A stretch of DNA of 64,000 bases from Bradyrhizobium cenepequi. GTDB lineage: Bacteria; Pseudomonadota; Alphaproteobacteria; Rhizobiales; Xanthobacteraceae. The stretch is taken from the NCBI RefSeq assembly GCF_020329485.1, contig NZ_JAGKJI010000008.1, forward strand, positions 1-64,000, given 5' to 3'. Positions 44,924 to 55,564 of this stretch are shown in pieces. The notes below the pieces were generated by a model. That model had not been told where the DNA came from and did no database searches. It was given only the letters and a program-made list of their open reading frames with translations. Numbering within the stretch: the first letter of the stretch is position 1; every line of letters begins with the position of its first letter. The position numbers and the translations under genes were made by a program.

Positions 44924-46317
44924 TCAGCCGCCTTCAAATCCAGCAACCAGAGTCATGATAAGGCCTAGCGAATTATTCGGGGTTGCCTCCCCTCGTCCGG
45001 CGCCCAACTGCGCCGTGTAGGGCCGAGCGCGGATGTACAAATTTGTCGGCTGGAACGGCCTCGGCAGGACGCCGATTCTGCTCAATGCGCCGATCAGAGC
45101 GTCGGGAGCCGGTTGGAGCCCGTGGTCCCAGCCCCCGCCGACGACACGTCCGAAATCCCACATTGACCACCGACCGCCGAAATCCGAGCGCGATTTCGAA
45201 GCCCCGGCAAACGACAACGTCGAGACTTCTAACTCCAGACGATGGTGGCCCGGCTTCATTATCTGCTCGAGCGTGGCTTTGCAGCCCAAACCGCGTTGTT
45301 CAACGAGCTTGAGGTCGATGCATCATAAGGACGCTCCCTTCTGGTCCCCATTCGACCGTGTAGGGTTCACCATGTATGTAAAACATGGCATTGGGACCAC
45401 CTGGGTCGGCAAAAGCCCGAACTCTCCCAGTATGCCGAGTAGGAAGTGGTCGGCCGCTCGGGGGCCGTGGGTCCAGCCAAAGCCGACTCTCTCTCCGATA
45501 TCGGGTAAATACGGTCGCTGGTAATGTGCCCCTGAACGGCCTACCGCGGATGGTGTTTCCCGAGGCCTAGCAGACGACGATGGCCCCACTTCATTCATTT
45601 GCTCAACTCGAAGCTCGGGCTGCTGCCCTAACTCGCTGTATCCAGGGGTTAGGATAAAGTTTTCGCCTTCCGGATTGTTCGGGGTCACGAGCCATCGCCC
45701 TGGCCACAATATCGCGGCATAGCGCATACCGTTGATAAGCACACTTCGCGGCCGCAATAGCGCCGGCAGAAGGCCGCTTTTGCGCAATTCCGCAATCAGT
45801 ATGTCCGGGGCAGGGCCGCCCAATCCGAGGGGACGTAAGCTCCGAAATCACGCTTTGCCAGCCCAGCCCCCGCGCCGGCTGCAAAGGTCCCGAAATCCGA
45901 CGGCATAGTGGGTGCCAGTGGTAATGAGGATGGCCCGGCTCCATCGAAGTCCTGAAACATCACGCGGCTCTCTCGGGCCCAGTTCTCGAAATCGAGGTCC
46001 CGAAGCATGTCTCGCAAGTTCAGGAGACGGTTACGAAACCCACCAATCGCGGGTACGTCGCGCCCTATATAGTCGGCGGCATAGGCTTGCACATCAGTAT
46101 CCAACGACGGCAGCGCAATCCGGTCGGCCATTGCGGGCCTGTTGGTCTCGCGGATCCACCCGAGGAAATCGTACATATCGCCTGCGGCAATCTCGGCGCC
46201 GCGGGAGCGGCGGTTCGGGAGCTTCTCACTAAGCCAGTTCCAGAAGTCCTCACAAAGCTGCCTATCCACGTCATAGGGGCCGGGCACCTCATTGGAGCCG
46301 CCGCTGCTGTCACTCAC
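44924..46317 (-). pseudogene. Third effector-like gene, broken by frameshifts
   Basis: Three minus-strand frames laid end to end give a relative of the effectors at 32788 and 55635. From GTG 46317: an N-terminal part with one helical repeat (DFLGWIRETNRPAMADR, LDTDVQAYAADY). Three copies of the ~70-residue C-terminal domain follow: one split by a frameshift near 45810 (APDILIAELRKSGLLPALL, TPNNPEGENFIL), one with VGFGWTHGPRAADHFLLGIL, and one with VGGGWDHGLQPAPDALIGAL and PNNSLG. Stops and frameshifts near 45810 and 45320 make it non-functional. Confidence 0.65.
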
Positions 46318-46989
46318 GCGAACCTCCGTTGAGAAATCCGATTGCAGCCTCAAGGCGCGCTCGCTTGATCCGCAGCGCGCACGTCGCGTGAGTTCGCTTG
46401 CGGCCAGTATCCTTCGAATTGAAACCCAGCCGCGCGATCCACTGCTCCAGCCTATTTGCGAGCAATCCTCCACCCCCACAGTCCGCAAGTCGTTAGCGCC
46501 ACAAATGCTGCGATGACCAAAAGGAATCTGACGACGTTCACCATCAAAACGTCTCGACAGTCGTTCTCGCATTCGCTCATAAAGGCAACTCTATTGGAGA
46601 GACAGCTAGTCGATCGGCTGCCGAATAATCCTGGATGGAGCTGTTAGAAACTCAAATCGCCGGCTCATCTGTGCCTCCTCTGCTCGTCGCGCCCAAATTT
46701 CTTTCCTGGTTTGCTCGCGGATCGGAGCCCATGTCTGTTCTGCTGCTCGCGTAATCTCGGCGGCGCTCTCGATAGCTCCGGGCCTCGGACTCGCATCCAA
46801 GACCACTTTCAAGCAAGAGCCACAGTCTTCGGTGCCGCGTCTGGCCCTGAAGTGGTCATAACGCGCCCGCTCTTTCCAGCGCAAGGCGCGTCGAGCTTTT
46901 CTGAGACGCTGAGGTTAGAAGAGGCTGGGGTCACTTTGAGCACAATGCCAAAAAGTGAACGGACGGATCTGTCACGTTAGTTCGGTCAC
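46318..46989. other. Upstream region of decayed effector; possible small frame
   Basis: A minus-strand frame at 46606-46884 (AAEITRAAEQTWAPIREQTR, KEIWARRAEEAQ) has coding-like composition but no known family. No -24/-12 promoter facing the decayed effector was found. Confidence 0.3.
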
Positions 46990-47440
46990 AAACACATTTG
47001 TTCGATGGTCCACATGTTTGTTTGCTTCGCCGGGGCGGTCTGGAAATCGGTATCCATTCGGCGCAGGCCGCAGGGGCACCCGGTGAGCAGTCCACGACTT
47101 TCTTTGTAGAACCTGATCGGCTCGATCAGGCTTTCGATTGCGAAGTCCGTGAACGCCTCGACGCCGTCTTCGCCGAAGCCATAGACTCAGATCACCGCGT
47201 GCTCGGTCTCCATTTCAATCGAGATGTAGCCAATCTTCGTCTTCACCGAGGTCCGACCGGAGGTGATGGCGTGATGGACCTTGTTCACGTGCGTGGTCAT
47301 GCCGCTCGAGCGAAGAGCGTTGATGCCAGCGTCGAATTCCAGGGCGGAAGCTCATCTAGCCGTGAGCTAGGTGGGCGCCGATGCGAGTAAGGACACCGGC
47401 CAGCCAAGCTTGTTCGACGCCGTTGATTTTTGTCGTTTAT
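46990..47440 (-). mobile_element. IS66 remnant (tnpC end plus passenger-gene relic)
   Basis: The minus strand carries SSRLDELPPWNS, the end of an IS66 TnpC. It is followed by HVNKVHH, then VYGFGEDGVEAFTDFAIESL, a decayed copy of the small protein encoded at 50105-50347. The same order (tnpC end, then this gene) is seen at 50.1-50.6 kb, so both derive from related IS66 elements. Confidence 0.6.
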
Positions 47441-47998
47441 GCCAACCTCCCGAACTCTCCCGAATGGCTTTGACAAGAACTCATGGTTTGCACGCACTTG
47501 CGGCTGGTCAAGCGGGTGTCGTCCCAAATCTATAGTCAAGAAGTCATAGCCGACGGCTACGTGCGAGAGGATATGATCTATGGCGATCACGGCCCTGAGT
47601 TCGTTAACGGCTCGCCCCCGAAGCGCTTAGTCATTCAGGTTGCGTGCCCCCCGAACGGAAGTTCTCATTAGCGGCCTTGGCCTCCGAGGGCTCGCTTTTC
47701 CCTCGTGTAGCACAACGCAATAACATTGCACGGTTGCGAGGAGAGACGAACCAATTCGCAAATGATCAGAATCGCCGAGCATGGGCACGCGCTTTGTGTC
47801 CGTCTTCAGACGCATCGCGTTTCAAATCCGTCAGCCTTGAGAGCAAAGACGACATCGCCAGCGAAAAACCGCAGACAATGCACGTCGCGTCCACTGGCCT
47901 AGATCCTGCAACCGTAAGCGCGTGGAAGCGGCGCCAACAACATCGGCCATTCGGGCTTCGTTCCAAGATGGCGCGCGCGTTGTGTTTCGTGAGGTGAG
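47441..47998. other. Region upstream of outer-membrane protein gene
   Basis: Several short frames, none with recognisable features. No clear -24/-12 or TGT-N10-ACA pair was found. Confidence 0.4.
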
Positions 47999-49720
47999 AT
48001 GCGATCTGGAGTTCTTTGTTGGGGTGCAGCAACAGCTGCGCTCGTTGCAAGCGGTGCGGTCAATTCGACAGATCTTAAGCCCGCAGTAAAAATCCCATCG
48101 CTGCTGTGGAGCTGGACCGGAGGATATTTCGGCGCGCACGTCGGCGGGGGCTACGGCCGGACATCATTCACTGATCCGTACGGTTCGTCAGTCTATGGGG
48201 ATGTCGTCGATACGCCAGTGTTCCTGCTGGGAGGCCAGATCGGCTACAATTGGCAGAAGGACAGCTGGGTTTTTGGTGTTGAAGTGGACGCCAGTGGGGC
48301 TGCGTCGGACGGTACAAACACCTGTCTTGCCGCCTCCGGATTTGTCGTGAGCGCAAACTGCAATGCGAGTCCAAACGTCTTTGTCACCGGGACTGGTCGC
48401 CTGGGTTATGCGTTTGGCTCGCAGGGCCATACGCTTGCCTATCTCAAAGGAGGCGTGGCCTGGCAACACAATCAGGGCAATGTCGTCAACAACGATGAAT
48501 TTCGTGACGAAGAGCGCCCCGATGGCTGGGCGCCACAGAATGCCACCCATTTTGAGTATGGTCGGCTCGGCGGCACAATCGGCGCGGGCGTCGAGCAAGC
48601 GCTCACGCCTGCATGGTCCGTCAAACTTGAGTACGATTATCTGTGGTTCGGCGGACCAGGGGTGGCAACCCCTCCGACTGTACGGCTTCCGTTGGCAACG
48701 GTCCCAGCCGACATCACCAGCCTGTCCAGCAGCTATCACATCGGCAAAATCGGTCTGAACTACCATTTTGATGCCGACCCGCGGATACCAGGATGGTCCG
48801 ATACGCCGCTATACGCGGCAACGCCACCCGTCAGCGCGCCGCCGGTTGCCTTCACTCGCGGATGGTCGCTGGAAAGCGGCACACGGTTCTGGCTGAGCCG
48901 AGGAAGGTTTCAATGGGACCACGGGGGCGAAGTCACAGGGAGCGATCTCCTATCAAGGCTCACCTATCACAAATTGGATGGAATCTCCGGTGAGTTGTTC
49001 GAACGTGTGGACAGCCCCTGGGGGATATTCCTGAAGGGCAATATCGGCCTCGGGCGCTTCAACAACGGAAATATGAACGATGAAGATTGGGGCGTTGCTG
49101 ATACCCTCGCCTATTCCAACACGACATCGGGCCAGACGAACGGAAGGTTCATGTATTACACGGCCGATGCGGGCTACGATTTCTTGCGCGGCACCGCCTT
49201 CAAGGTCGGTGGGTTCATGGGCTGGACCTATTACGGCCAGAAATCCGACACGACGGGATGCGCGCAGATCGGCTCCTCGTCTCCAGCGCCATGCCACCAA
49301 ACAGTCGGCGGTGACACTGTCATCGGCAGCCAGGACACTGATTGGAATGCGCTGCGCATCGGCCTCAACGCTGAGACCATGTTGCTCGATCGTTGGCGCG
49401 TGAGCGCCGATGTTGCTTACCTGCCTTGGACGGATTTCCAGGGTCGCGACAACCATCTCCTGCGCCCTGACACGACCTTCGCCGATCAGCGCGGGAGTGG
49501 TGGCGGCGGTGTGCAGGTCGAAGGAGTCCTGTCCTACTTCATCACCGACAATTTCAGCGTCGGTGTTGGGGGTCGCTATTGGGCAATGTGGACTCCAAGA
49601 TACAGCAAGGCAACCTGCACCGGCTGCGATGGGGCGGGCATCATTACTGAACCTCTCCCTGGGAAGTACAGCATGGAACGATGGGGCACGTTCCTGCAGG
49701 CCTCCTACAAGTTTGACTGA
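47999..49720 (+). CDS. Outer-membrane beta-barrel protein (Omp25/31-like N-half)
   Basis: A 573-residue exported protein. It has a signal-like N-terminus (GVLCWGAATAALVASGAVNS) and then a porin-like domain with WTGGYFGAHVGGGYG, LLGGQIGYNWQ and GLNYHFD, the pattern of the Omp25/RopB/Omp31 family, ending near residue 265. The second half (from GWSLESGTRFWLSRGRFQWD) adds another set of amphipathic strands with DSPWGIFLKGNIGLG and ends with aromatic YKFD, as needed for barrel insertion. Two fused barrel-like halves are unusual for the simple Omp31 proteins (~250 residues). GAGG is five bases before the ATG. Confidence 0.8.
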   Translation: MRSGVLCWGAATAALVASGAVNSTDLKPAVKIPSLLWSWTGGYFGAHVGGGYGRTSFTDPYGSSVYGDVVDTPVFLLGGQIGYNWQKDSWVFGVEVDASGAASDGTNTCLAASGFVVSANCNASPNVFVTGTGRLGYAFGSQGHTLAYLKGGVAWQHNQGNVVNNDEFRDEERPDGWAPQNATHFEYGRLGGTIGAGVEQALTPAWSVKLEYDYLWFGGPGVATPPTVRLPLATVPADITSLSSSYHIGKIGLNYHFDADPRIPGWSDTPLYAATPPVSAPPVAFTRGWSLESGTRFWLSRGRFQWDHGGEVTGSDLLSRLTYHKLDGISGELFERVDSPWGIFLKGNIGLGRFNNGNMNDEDWGVADTLAYSNTTSGQTNGRFMYYTADAGYDFLRGTAFKVGGFMGWTYYGQKSDTTGCAQIGSSSPAPCHQTVGGDTVIGSQDTDWNALRIGLNAETMLLDRWRVSADVAYLPWTDFQGRDNHLLRPDTTFADQRGSGGGGVQVEGVLSYFITDNFSVGVGGRYWAMWTPRYSKATCTGCDGAGIITEPLPGKYSMERWGTFLQASYKFD

Positions 49721-50104
49721 AACTGCTCGCTCGCCGGTCTAAGCTTCGGAAGCCGCGACTATAGATGACGAAATCGCGGATCGTGGGGCTCGAGTCGGGC
49801 GAAACCGAGAATCAAGCTGCGAGCTTTCGGGCAGTTCCAGCCAGAAAGCTTGCATTGATTTGCTGAAGCTGAAGACCGGGCGCGTGGGGCAGTGTAGCGT
49901 TCCAAACCATCGTTTGATGTCAGAGCGCCCGCCGCACTTCGGACGTCACTAACTCTCTGCAAGGTGGAACGTCTGACGCAGTCCTGCCATTTTCAGGTGC
50001 GATTTGTCTGCCACAGCCCGCCAATTCCTAGCGATTGGAAAGGATCATCTCGGTCCGCTCAGCGTTACCTTCGTATCCATCCGAGCTAGGCCGCGGAGAG
50101 GGGC
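49721..50104. other. Intergenic, nothing recognised
   Basis: No supported gene or regulatory motif. Confidence 0.4.
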
Positions 50105-50347
50105 TCACCGATTCCACCGCTTGAGGAGTTCGGGGTCTTCCTTGTGCATCCTGATGAGCTCCGTCAGGTTTTCGATGCCGAAGTCGGTGAACGCCATGAC
50201 CTGGTCGTCACCTATGCCGTAAACCCAGATGACGCCATCCTCTGTGTCCATTCCGTTGGCCACGTCCCAGAGCCAGTCCTCGTCTTCGCTGAGGTCTTTT
50301 GCGACGCGAGCGATGGTGAAGACGGCGTGAACCTTGTTGACGTGCAT
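50105..50347 (-). CDS. Small IS66-associated passenger protein of unknown function
   Basis: An 80-residue acidic protein (MHVNKVHAVFTIARVAKD, WLWDVANGMDTEDGVIWVYG, VMAFTDFGIENLTELIR). It begins two bases after the stop of the IS66 tnpC fragment, and a relic copy has the same position at 47.0 kb. It therefore seems to travel with this IS66 type. No catalytic motif is visible. Confidence 0.6.
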   Translation of the reverse strand: MHVNKVHAVFTIARVAKDLSEDEDWLWDVANGMDTEDGVIWVYGIGDDQVMAFTDFGIENLTELIRMHKEDPELLKRWNR

Positions 50348-50349
50348 GG

Positions 50350-50577
50350 CTACGGCGCCTGGGCGGAGGACCTTGACGCAGGAGGCGTCCAGTTCCAGGG
50401 CAACAACTCGTGCAGGCGGTTCTGCGGCATGTCGGCGATGCGCGCGAAGACGTCGGCAAGCCAGGCTTTCGGGTCGATGTCGTTGAGACGCGCCGTCATG
50501 ATAAGCGTGGCCATCACGGCAGCCCGCTCGGCGCCGCGATCAGAACCGGCGAACAACCATGCCTTTCTTCCCAGAGC
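50350..50577 (-). mobile_element. tnpC: IS66 tnpC, 3' part (split by insertion)
   Basis: Encodes the end of IS66 transposase: ALGRKAWLFAGSDRGAERAA, then LIMTARLNDIDPKAWLADVF and a final LHELLPWNW. The preceding part of the same protein (up to MTNNAAERALRGF) lies at 53046 onward. Both parts join in frame if the DNA between is removed. Confidence 0.8.
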
Positions 50578-50603
50578 CATCACCCGTTCATTCTGCCCAT
50601 GTG

Positions 50604-50880
50604 GGGCAGGAGCTGGAAGTTCATTACCGCTGGCATCCCTATTTTGGCTGCAAAGTCGGCATCCGGCGCGTAGCGCAGCGAGCAACCGGTCGAGCGTTAT
50701 GGGTCCGGCGGGCGTGGTCGTTACCATTGCCGACTGGATGCTCGATCCCGTCATTTGCGCCGGGATGCCCGTGGGGACGCCGCGCGTGGATCTTGCGGCA
50801 CTTGTTGAGCTGAAGCGGCTGTTGATGGGCGCCGCCAACACGACAGACTCCCGGGGCGATTCCGAAATCGTTCAGGAGAT
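50604..50880 (+). pseudogene. DUF5372-like remnant upstream of recombinase
   Basis: Frames pieced together give VHYRWHPYFGCKVGIRRVAQ and, after a frameshift near 50695, GPAGVVVTIADWMLDPVICA followed by VDLAALVELKRLLMGAA. This small protein typically precedes this kind of recombinase operon. Interrupted, hence a pseudogene. Confidence 0.5.
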
Positions 50881-50885
50881 TCACC

Positions 50886-51065
50886 ATGACGTATCCCAAG
50901 CTGCCGTCGACAACAGCGAGCCGGCAGATGAACCTGCTGTTCGACGCCAAACGATCCGAAGGGCTGAGTCGCGCGGAGCAAGACAGAGTCGTCTTGATAC
51001 TGGCTCAGATATTGATGCAGGCGGCCGGCCTCAACGTCGAGGAGCTTGAAGATGACAAGCTCTGA
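50886..51065 (+). CDS. 59-residue protein preceding serine recombinase
   Basis: A short intact frame from ATG 50886 with AGGAG eight bases upstream. It encodes a helical protein (MNLLFDAKRSEGLSRAEQDR, VVLILAQILMQAAGL, ending EELEDDKL). It overlaps the recombinase start by 14 bases. Small proteins at this place may be accessory factors of the recombinase; that is inference. Confidence 0.55.
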   Translation: MTYPKLPSTTASRQMNLLFDAKRSEGLSRAEQDRVVLILAQILMQAAGLNVEELEDDKL

Positions 51066-53000
51066 GCTGATTCCTGCGGCCACTCTTGAACGCAAGGCAG
51101 TCGTATATGTGCGCCAGTCGACGCAATCCCAGGTCATGACCAATCTCGAGAGCCAGCGGCGCCAATATGACCTGGTTGACGTTGCCCGCCAGCGCGGATT
51201 TGTCGACGTAGAAATCATCGATGACGATCTTGGCCGATCGGCAAGCGGGACGGTGGCGCGGCCCGAGTTCGATCGCCTGGTCGCATGGCTCTGCGCCGGC
51301 AAAGTCGGTGCAGTCTTGTGCTTCGACGCGTCGCGGCTTGCCCGCAACGGTCGCGATTGGCATCACCTGCTCGAGCTGTGCGGGCTCGTCGATGCCCGCG
51401 TCATCGATCTCGACGGCTCGCTCGAAGGCGAGCCGGGGTGAGCTGCGACTGTCAGTTCCGTTCGGCTATGTCTGGCATCGCGAAGTTGGACTTGGTCTTG
51501 ATCCCGACCTCCGCCTCCAGGAAGTGATTCGACTCGTCTTCATGCGCTTCCGCCAACTTGGCAGCGCGCGCCAGGTGCTGCTTTCGATGAAAACGATCAG
51601 ATCCATTTCCCCAGGCCCTCCGATGAAGGCTGCATGACCAGCTTCGAATGGATGCCGATTCGTTATCGCAACGTCATCGCGGTTCTCAAGAATCCGTTCT
51701 ATGCAGGAGTCTATGTTTACGGGAAGAGCGAGAAGCGCACCGCCATCGTCGATGGGAGGGCGCGGCGAAGCTACGGGCACAGCAAACCCTTTGGGCCGTG
51801 GGAAGTGATGATCAAGGATCATCACGAAGGCTACATCACCTGGGACGAGTTCGAACGCAATCAAAAGCAGCTCGCCCTCAACAATTACGGCCGTGCCGGT
51901 GGTGTCAAGACCGGGCAAGGCGGAAGAGCGCTTCTCTCAGGCATCATGACCTGTGGACGATGCGGACGGAGGCTCGGCGTCGCGTACACCGGCAATCCAC
52001 AAAGCCGACCGGTCTATCGCTGTAACAAGCCAAACCTTATGATGGGCTTGCCTCGGTGCATGACCTTCGGCGGTCCGCGGGTTGATTCCGCGATCGCGAG
52101 CGAACTGTCGGGCTGTGGAACCAATGGCGATCGACGCCGCGTTCAGGGCGGAACGGATGTATCGAGAACAAGAGGAAGACCAAAAGAGAATCCTGGATCT
52201 GGAACTGCAGCAAGCGCGCTACGAGGCAAGCTTGGCCGAGCGTCGCTATGCCTCTTGCGATCCTGACAATCGCCTCATCGCGGCACAGCTGGAGAAGAAT
52301 TGGGAGATCGCGCTCCGCCGCGTCCGCGATCTGGAGGAACGTCGGCCGGCCACAAAGCAAGCAGAGATCGGAGTCAATCCGAATGCGTTTGCCAATTTGG
52401 CAGAGAACCTCTCTGAGGCGTGGAATGCGTCAGGCGTTACGATGCGTGCACGCCAACAATTGCTGCGGGCTTTGATCGTCGACATCATCGTCGATGTCGA
52501 CGAAGAAGCGCGTGACGTCGTGCTTACGATTCACTGGCGCGGCGGCCAACACTCCGAACTGCGCGTGCGCAAGCCGCCAACCGGAGAACATGGCTGCGCG
52601 ACGACCGAAGATGCGCTGGCCGTCATGCGCAGCATGGCCGGTCGCTGGTCAGACGAGCATATCGCTGCTTCGCTTAATCGGATGGGCCTCCCTACCGGTC
52701 AGGGCAAGTCCTGGACGGCGCATCGTGTCTCTTCAGTTCGCCGCGTGCGCGGTATCCATGCCTACCGATCTGCGGAAAAGGATGGCGAATGGTTGACCTT
52801 GACCGAAGCGGCTGCGGCGTTGCGCGTCACAAGTCACACGATACGCCGTCTGATCAAATCCGGTGTACTGCCGCGGTGCAGGTCGTTCCGGGCGCGCGAT
52901 ACCAGATTCGCGCCGACGACTGGCGTCGGAATCGGTCAAATCTGCCGTGGCCCGAAAAGGTCGCCCGTGTCGCGTCGACGACACGGACACGATTCCAATG
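51052..53000 (+). pseudogene. Large serine recombinase, multiply broken
   Basis: The N-terminal resolvase domain (VVYVRQSTQSQ with the likely nucleophile Ser, then DDDLGRSASG and LCFDASRLARNGRDW) stops at 51441. About 45 residues are deleted and the frame shifts before RGELRLSVPFGYVWHREVGL. A further frameshift near 51590 precedes MTSFEWMPIRYRNVI. The zinc-ribbon part (TCGRCGRRLGV, with PVYRCNKPN) is followed by another shift near 52110 and then the coiled-coil region and a MerR-like helix (AAALRVTSHTIRRLIKSG), with a last lesion near 52880. The element can no longer move by itself. Confidence 0.85.
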
Positions 53001-53045
53001 TTTACAGACACTTGATGAAGGAATGCACAATGGCTCAGACATCGC

Positions 53046-53981
53046 AAAACCGCGCAACGCTCGCTCTGCTGCATTGTTCGTCATGCAGATCCTTCCGTCG
53101 TGGACAAGGCGGGCAAAGCCCTCCCAACGGTTGAGCAGATAGTTGATCGGCTTAATCACGTTGGACGAACGCGAGAGCCGGGCAGATTCCGCCCGGAGCC
53201 AAGCCTCAAGGTCGGTCAGCAGTGGCGCGCTTCTCTCCCGGCGGATCTGCAGCCGCTCCTCAGCGCTGAGCCCATAGATGTCGCGCTCGATCTCGAACAA
53301 TTGCTCAATCCGACGAACCGCTTCCAGCGCAACGGGCGAGATCGCCGTCGCCGATCTTCCGCGGCGAGCGTTCTGGGCGATGTCGGCAAGTTCGAAGAAC
53401 GCCCTCCGGCCATGTGCCCAACAGAAGGCGGGTGTGGCCGGCAACGCCTTGCGTCCGGGATCGAAGAGAGCGTTGAACCCGCTATAGGCATCGGCCTGCA
53501 GGATCCCAGCGAAGTTCTGAAGGTGCCGCGCGGGATGCTCGCCGCGCCGATCACGTGAGGCGTAGAACAGCGCCGCCGGTGGATCTCGCCGAAGCGCCTC
53601 AATGTCGACGCCCGCATCGACAATGACGCGCCGCCTGCCGGTTAGCCCGATCTCGATCCGACGCTCCGTCGAATGTGCGGTCCCGCTCTCCGATGACGCC
53701 GCCACCGACGCCGCGGGCACCCCCTCGGCCACAACTGCCCTGACAAAGCCAGCCTCGGATTTGGTCCGAATAGCCGCGAAGGCTCTTCGCCAAGTTACCA
53801 ACAGAGAACGCGACAAGCCGTATCGACGCGCTGTCGCCGCAACCAGGCGCGGCTCGGATAGGCTCTCCAAAACAATCCGCGCCTTCTCTTCCTCAGACCA
53901 ACGCCGCCGCCGGCCTGTATCAACCACTTCCAGTCGATTCAGTGTACTGATCGTATGGCTGTCCATACGTACAGTTCTCAA
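53046..53981 (-). mobile_element. IS66 tnpA-tnpC fusion remnant (internal deletion)
   Basis: The minus-strand frame starts as IS66 TnpA (RRRWSEEEKARIVLESL and LSRSLLVTWRRAF). After ~130 residues it jumps to the middle of TnpC (LFYASRDRRGEHPARHLQNF, FCWAHGRRAFFELADIA, MTNNAAERALRGF). tnpB and the first part of tnpC are deleted in frame. The rest of tnpC is beyond the recombinase element at 50350-50577. Confidence 0.8.
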
Positions 53982-54188
53982 CCATCAGGCCAGCCCGCCG
54001 CAAGGCGTCTCCCCTCGGAGGCCTACGGAAATCGGACCACTATTTCCGATGCTGTAGCCATCGGACATCGGCCGTCGATGGCCTATCTTCGGCAGCTTCG
54101 GCGCGGCACGCCATTTGCTGACATCTTGGGCGATCGTTCTGAGGGTAGGTCTACAAATAGCTAACTTCTGGAGCGACATGCGTCGGCT

Positions 54189-54890
54189 ATGCCTCAAGCA
54201 AAGTGGCCCTTAGCGAGATCGGTTACGTGGGCGGCCGAATTCGCCGCCGCGGCCACTGGCTCTTCGCTGTTGAATCAGATCCTCTTCGAAACCAAGATCA
54301 CACCTCGCGAGGAGGGCTACGACCCTCGCCCGCCGGACGTCGCAGCTTTCGTCACCGAGCTCACCAGGCCGAGGGACTTCGAGAAGGTCGACAATGCGTT
54401 TTGTCGATCAGATGATCGCGGAGATCGATCGGAAAATTCCAGCCCGCTCGATGCTGTGCTGCACACCGACAAATTCTAGCAGCTCAAGTCGGCCAGGCGC
54501 GGACTAAGTTCCTGGCCGATCGCACCTATTTTCGTCAGAACATTAAATTAGACATTCTCAGCGTCAGCAGAGATCGACTGACCAATTTCGAGGACAGTCC
54601 GAAGATCGTCAAGTCCGGCCCTGTACAAATATGTCTACGCCGCCGAATTCGGCCAATTTGACGGCGAGTCGGTAGCGGCAATGACATCAGCCTACGAGTT
54701 TAGCATTAGCAGCCAGGACGTCGAGCTTATGCGGTATATGAGCGCTGTGGACGCCATGGCGCATGCGCCAGTCATCGCCTTCCGTTTGCGCAGGAAATGT
54801 TCGGCGTCGAAAAACATGAGAAGATTGTCAATCTCAACGACGTGAATCGGTCTTCGAGGCGCAAGGTGCGCAAAGCGGAAATCGTTCCGG
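54189..54890 (+). pseudogene. tssC: Decayed tssC copy
   Basis: Nucleotide and broken protein similarity to the first ~700 bases of tssC at 14114: ETKITPREEGYD, VENA-like FEKVDNAF, LDAVLHTDKF, and later IKLDILSVSRD and YEFSISSQDVELMRYM in shifting frames. A stop at 54477-54479 and several indels make it non-functional. It is directly followed by a copy of the tssG-tagH promoter region. Confidence 0.85.
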
Positions 54891-54959
54891 GCTCAGCTAG
54901 GATGGTCGATCGGGGAATGAAGCGAAAACACCTCATGTCTGGGCTCGACCGGCTTGACT

Positions 54960-54975
54960 TGTCCGGTGTCTGACA
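54960..54975 (+). promoter_or_regulatory. NifA site TGT-N10-ACA (duplicate of tagH site)
   Basis: Perfect half sites and spacing, 98 bases before the next -24 box, copying the arrangement at 18949. Confidence 0.7.
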
Positions 54976-55072
54976 GTCGCGCCGCCTCTGTCAGGTTGAG
55001 AACACCTGCCGTCATTTGCCGAACCTGACTTTTTTCAAAACCTAATTCATAGCCTGAATGAGGAGACGCCAT

Positions 55073-55088
55073 TGGCACGGCCATTGCT
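55073..55088 (+). promoter_or_regulatory. Sigma-54 promoter (duplicate of tagH promoter)
   Basis: TGGCACG-GCCA-TTGCT, a perfect -24/-12 match. The nearest intact gene downstream is the effector at 55635, more than 500 bases away. Confidence 0.7.
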
Positions 55089-55564
55089 ATTGAGATGCAG
55101 CAACACTGATTGGCTGAATGCAGGTAGAAGTCCTTCCCTTGAACCCGTGCGCCGCGAGAAACACAGCGCATCCCTCCACCGCACCTGAGAGCGCACGAAT
55201 GACCTTCCTTTTCTTCGCAACAGGCGCGTGACCCAGTCGACTTGGACCTGTGGCCGGCGCGGGTGATTTCATCATCGTCGACGAGTACCCATCGTTGGTT
55301 AGCGGCCCTGTTTCGACGCCCGAACTGAATTGTCATTCTCCTCGCATCGAGCCTGACGGGCCTGTGATTGAGGCTAGTAAATGCCGTTTCGCCGGATGCC
55401 GCGACAGTCGCCTGAAACGAGTGTTTCTTGCGCCGAACGACCGTTGATCCTTGCTTTCTGACACGCGTATAAATAATGCCCGTCGGGTTCAAGACAGCTG
55501 CGGCCGTCTGCCGCGTGCAAATGCTCGAAAGCTTGGTCAGCTGCTCAAATCGGGCGAACGCCGC

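Larger units (their letters stand above)
50578..53045 (+). mobile_element. Serine-recombinase element inserted in IS66 tnpC
   Basis: A 2468-base insertion between the two tnpC parts. The left junction reads CCAGA-GC-CATCACC (GC at 50576-50577) and the right ACATC-GC-AAAACC (GC at 53044-53045). Removing one copy of GC and the DNA between restores CCAGA-GC-AAAACC and the tnpC frame. A 2-bp shared core without longer target duplication is what large serine recombinases produce. It carries a DUF5372-like remnant, a 59-residue protein and a broken recombinase gene. Confidence 0.7.
54891..55564. other. Duplicated promoter region and decayed leader DNA
   Basis: 54900-55230 is related to 18890-19270, including both NifA site and -24/-12 promoter, but no tagH follows. 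55360-55500 is related to 43110-43270. No intact gene lies in this stretch. Confidence 0.5.

Noticed and set aside
50144..51049. A 301-codon plus-strand frame as a single gene
   Set aside because: It runs antisense through IS66 DNA and only its second half carries real signal, which belongs to the recombinase element.
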